Positions 12,888 to 13,175 of a DNA stretch of 13,175 nucleotides are shown one piece after another. This DNA is from JAVBPA01 sp031549925 (GTDB taxonomy: Bacteria > Bacillota > Clostridia > Oscillospirales > CAG-272). The notes under the pieces are model-generated. The model was not told the DNA's origin, searched no databases, and was given only the letters and a program-made list of their open reading frames with translations. The DNA is taken from positions 1 to 13,175 of the forward strand of contig JAVBPA010000036.1 in NCBI GenBank assembly GCA_031549925.1, in the 5' to 3' direction. A program made the translations under genes and the position numbers. Position 1 is the first letter of the stretch, and each line of letters begins with the position of its first letter.

Positions 12888-12960
12888 GGGGATGCGGGGC
12901 GCGAGGCGCGAGGCGCGAGGGTACGCGGCTTTTTTGCAAAAAAGCCTGGCAAAAAACTTT
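12888..12960 (-). repeat. Dispersed hairpin element, copy E, with heptad tail
   Basis: The centre is a perfect palindrome, GGCTTTTTTGCAAAAAAGCC (12927-12946). On one side is TGGCAAAAAACTTT. On the other is GGTACGC and a tail with GCGAGGC repeated every seven bases about three times, ending GGGGATGCGG. The tail combines the GCGAGGC heptads with the GGGATGC heptad seen in copy A. It lies seven bases past the thioredoxin stop and may double as its terminator. Confidence 0.75.
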
Positions 12961-13029
12961 TGTATATGGGGATTTGTCTTTTATGTTTATTGAGTTGGAA
13001 ATAACTTTGCGTTTTATCAAAAATAATTG

Positions 13030-13107
13030 CCAACCCCGTAGGGAACGACCCCTGTGTCGTTCCGTTGTATTCCGTTCCGATGACTCGCAGTCGTCCGTCG
13101 CGTACCA
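13030..13107. repeat. Second, unrelated hairpin element (GGAACGAC stem)
   Basis: GGAACGAC (13042-13049) pairs with GTCGTTCC (13056-13063) around a six-base loop. GC-rich sequence with a smaller inverted repeat, GACTCGCAGTC, continues to GTACC. The composition is much richer in G+C than the surrounding DNA, and there is no credible gene. Such GTAGGGAACGACC-type elements are, from memory, frequent intergenic repeats in Clostridia. The last 68 bases of the window show nothing I recognise. Confidence 0.55.
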
Positions 13108-13175
13108 TTTAATTTTATATTGTTCCTCCGCATACTTTTTCCATTAAAAACCGTACAAAGCCATTGATTTTATTA

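Noticed and set aside
12824..13108. Open frame of 94 codons on the minus strand
   Set aside because: It runs through the 3' end of the thioredoxin gene and both repeat elements; its composition reflects the repeats and it has no ribosome site or recognisable motif.

Overview
The window looks like a chromosomal segment of a Gram-positive anaerobe of the class Clostridia, plausibly Oscillospirales. This is inferred from AGGAGG-type ribosome sites, consensus sigma-A promoters, lipobox lipoproteins, AT-rich intergenic DNA and a clostridial type IV pilus-like cluster containing a DUF4860-type protein. No gene gives a species-level identification.

Layout, left to right. Bases 1-1005 (+) hold the 3' part of a Fur/PerR-family repressor and a QueD/PTPS-fold protein with an added C-terminal zinc ribbon, closed by a terminator at 1084-1126. 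Convergent to these is a 2.6 kb gene (1161-3764, -) for a secreted protein built from many GLUG-type repeats. Next comes a MerR-family regulator with a GyrI-like effector domain (4043-4990, -). Its own promoter has the 19-bp spacer and dyad typical of MerR-controlled promoters. A tRNA-Leu(GAG) gene (5292-5375, -) follows, with a fully consensus promoter and a strong terminator.

From 5509 the + strand takes over. A perfect TTGACA-17-TATAAT promoter drives a Big2/transglutaminase-like lipoprotein (5706-7277). A compact pilus or pseudopilus cluster follows: a PilC/GspF membrane platform, a Tyr-rich one-TM protein, a DUF4860-like protein, a prepilin-like protein, another one-TM protein and a PilT-type ATPase (7406-11381). 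The last four genes overlap by 4-8 bases and are probably translationally coupled. No PilB-type extension ATPase, prepilin peptidase or obvious major pilin lies in the window. After a terminator come CcdA (11516-12190) and a membrane-anchored TlpA-like thioredoxin (12306-12881), a pair that would pass reducing power across the membrane to extracytoplasmic thiols.

Between genes lies a family of about five related hairpin elements, several with heptanucleotide tails, plus a second unrelated hairpin element near the right edge. The most interesting items are the QueD-like protein that seems to lack canonical catalytic residues, the PilT-only pilus-like cluster, the MerR-type promoter, and the dispersed hairpin repeats.
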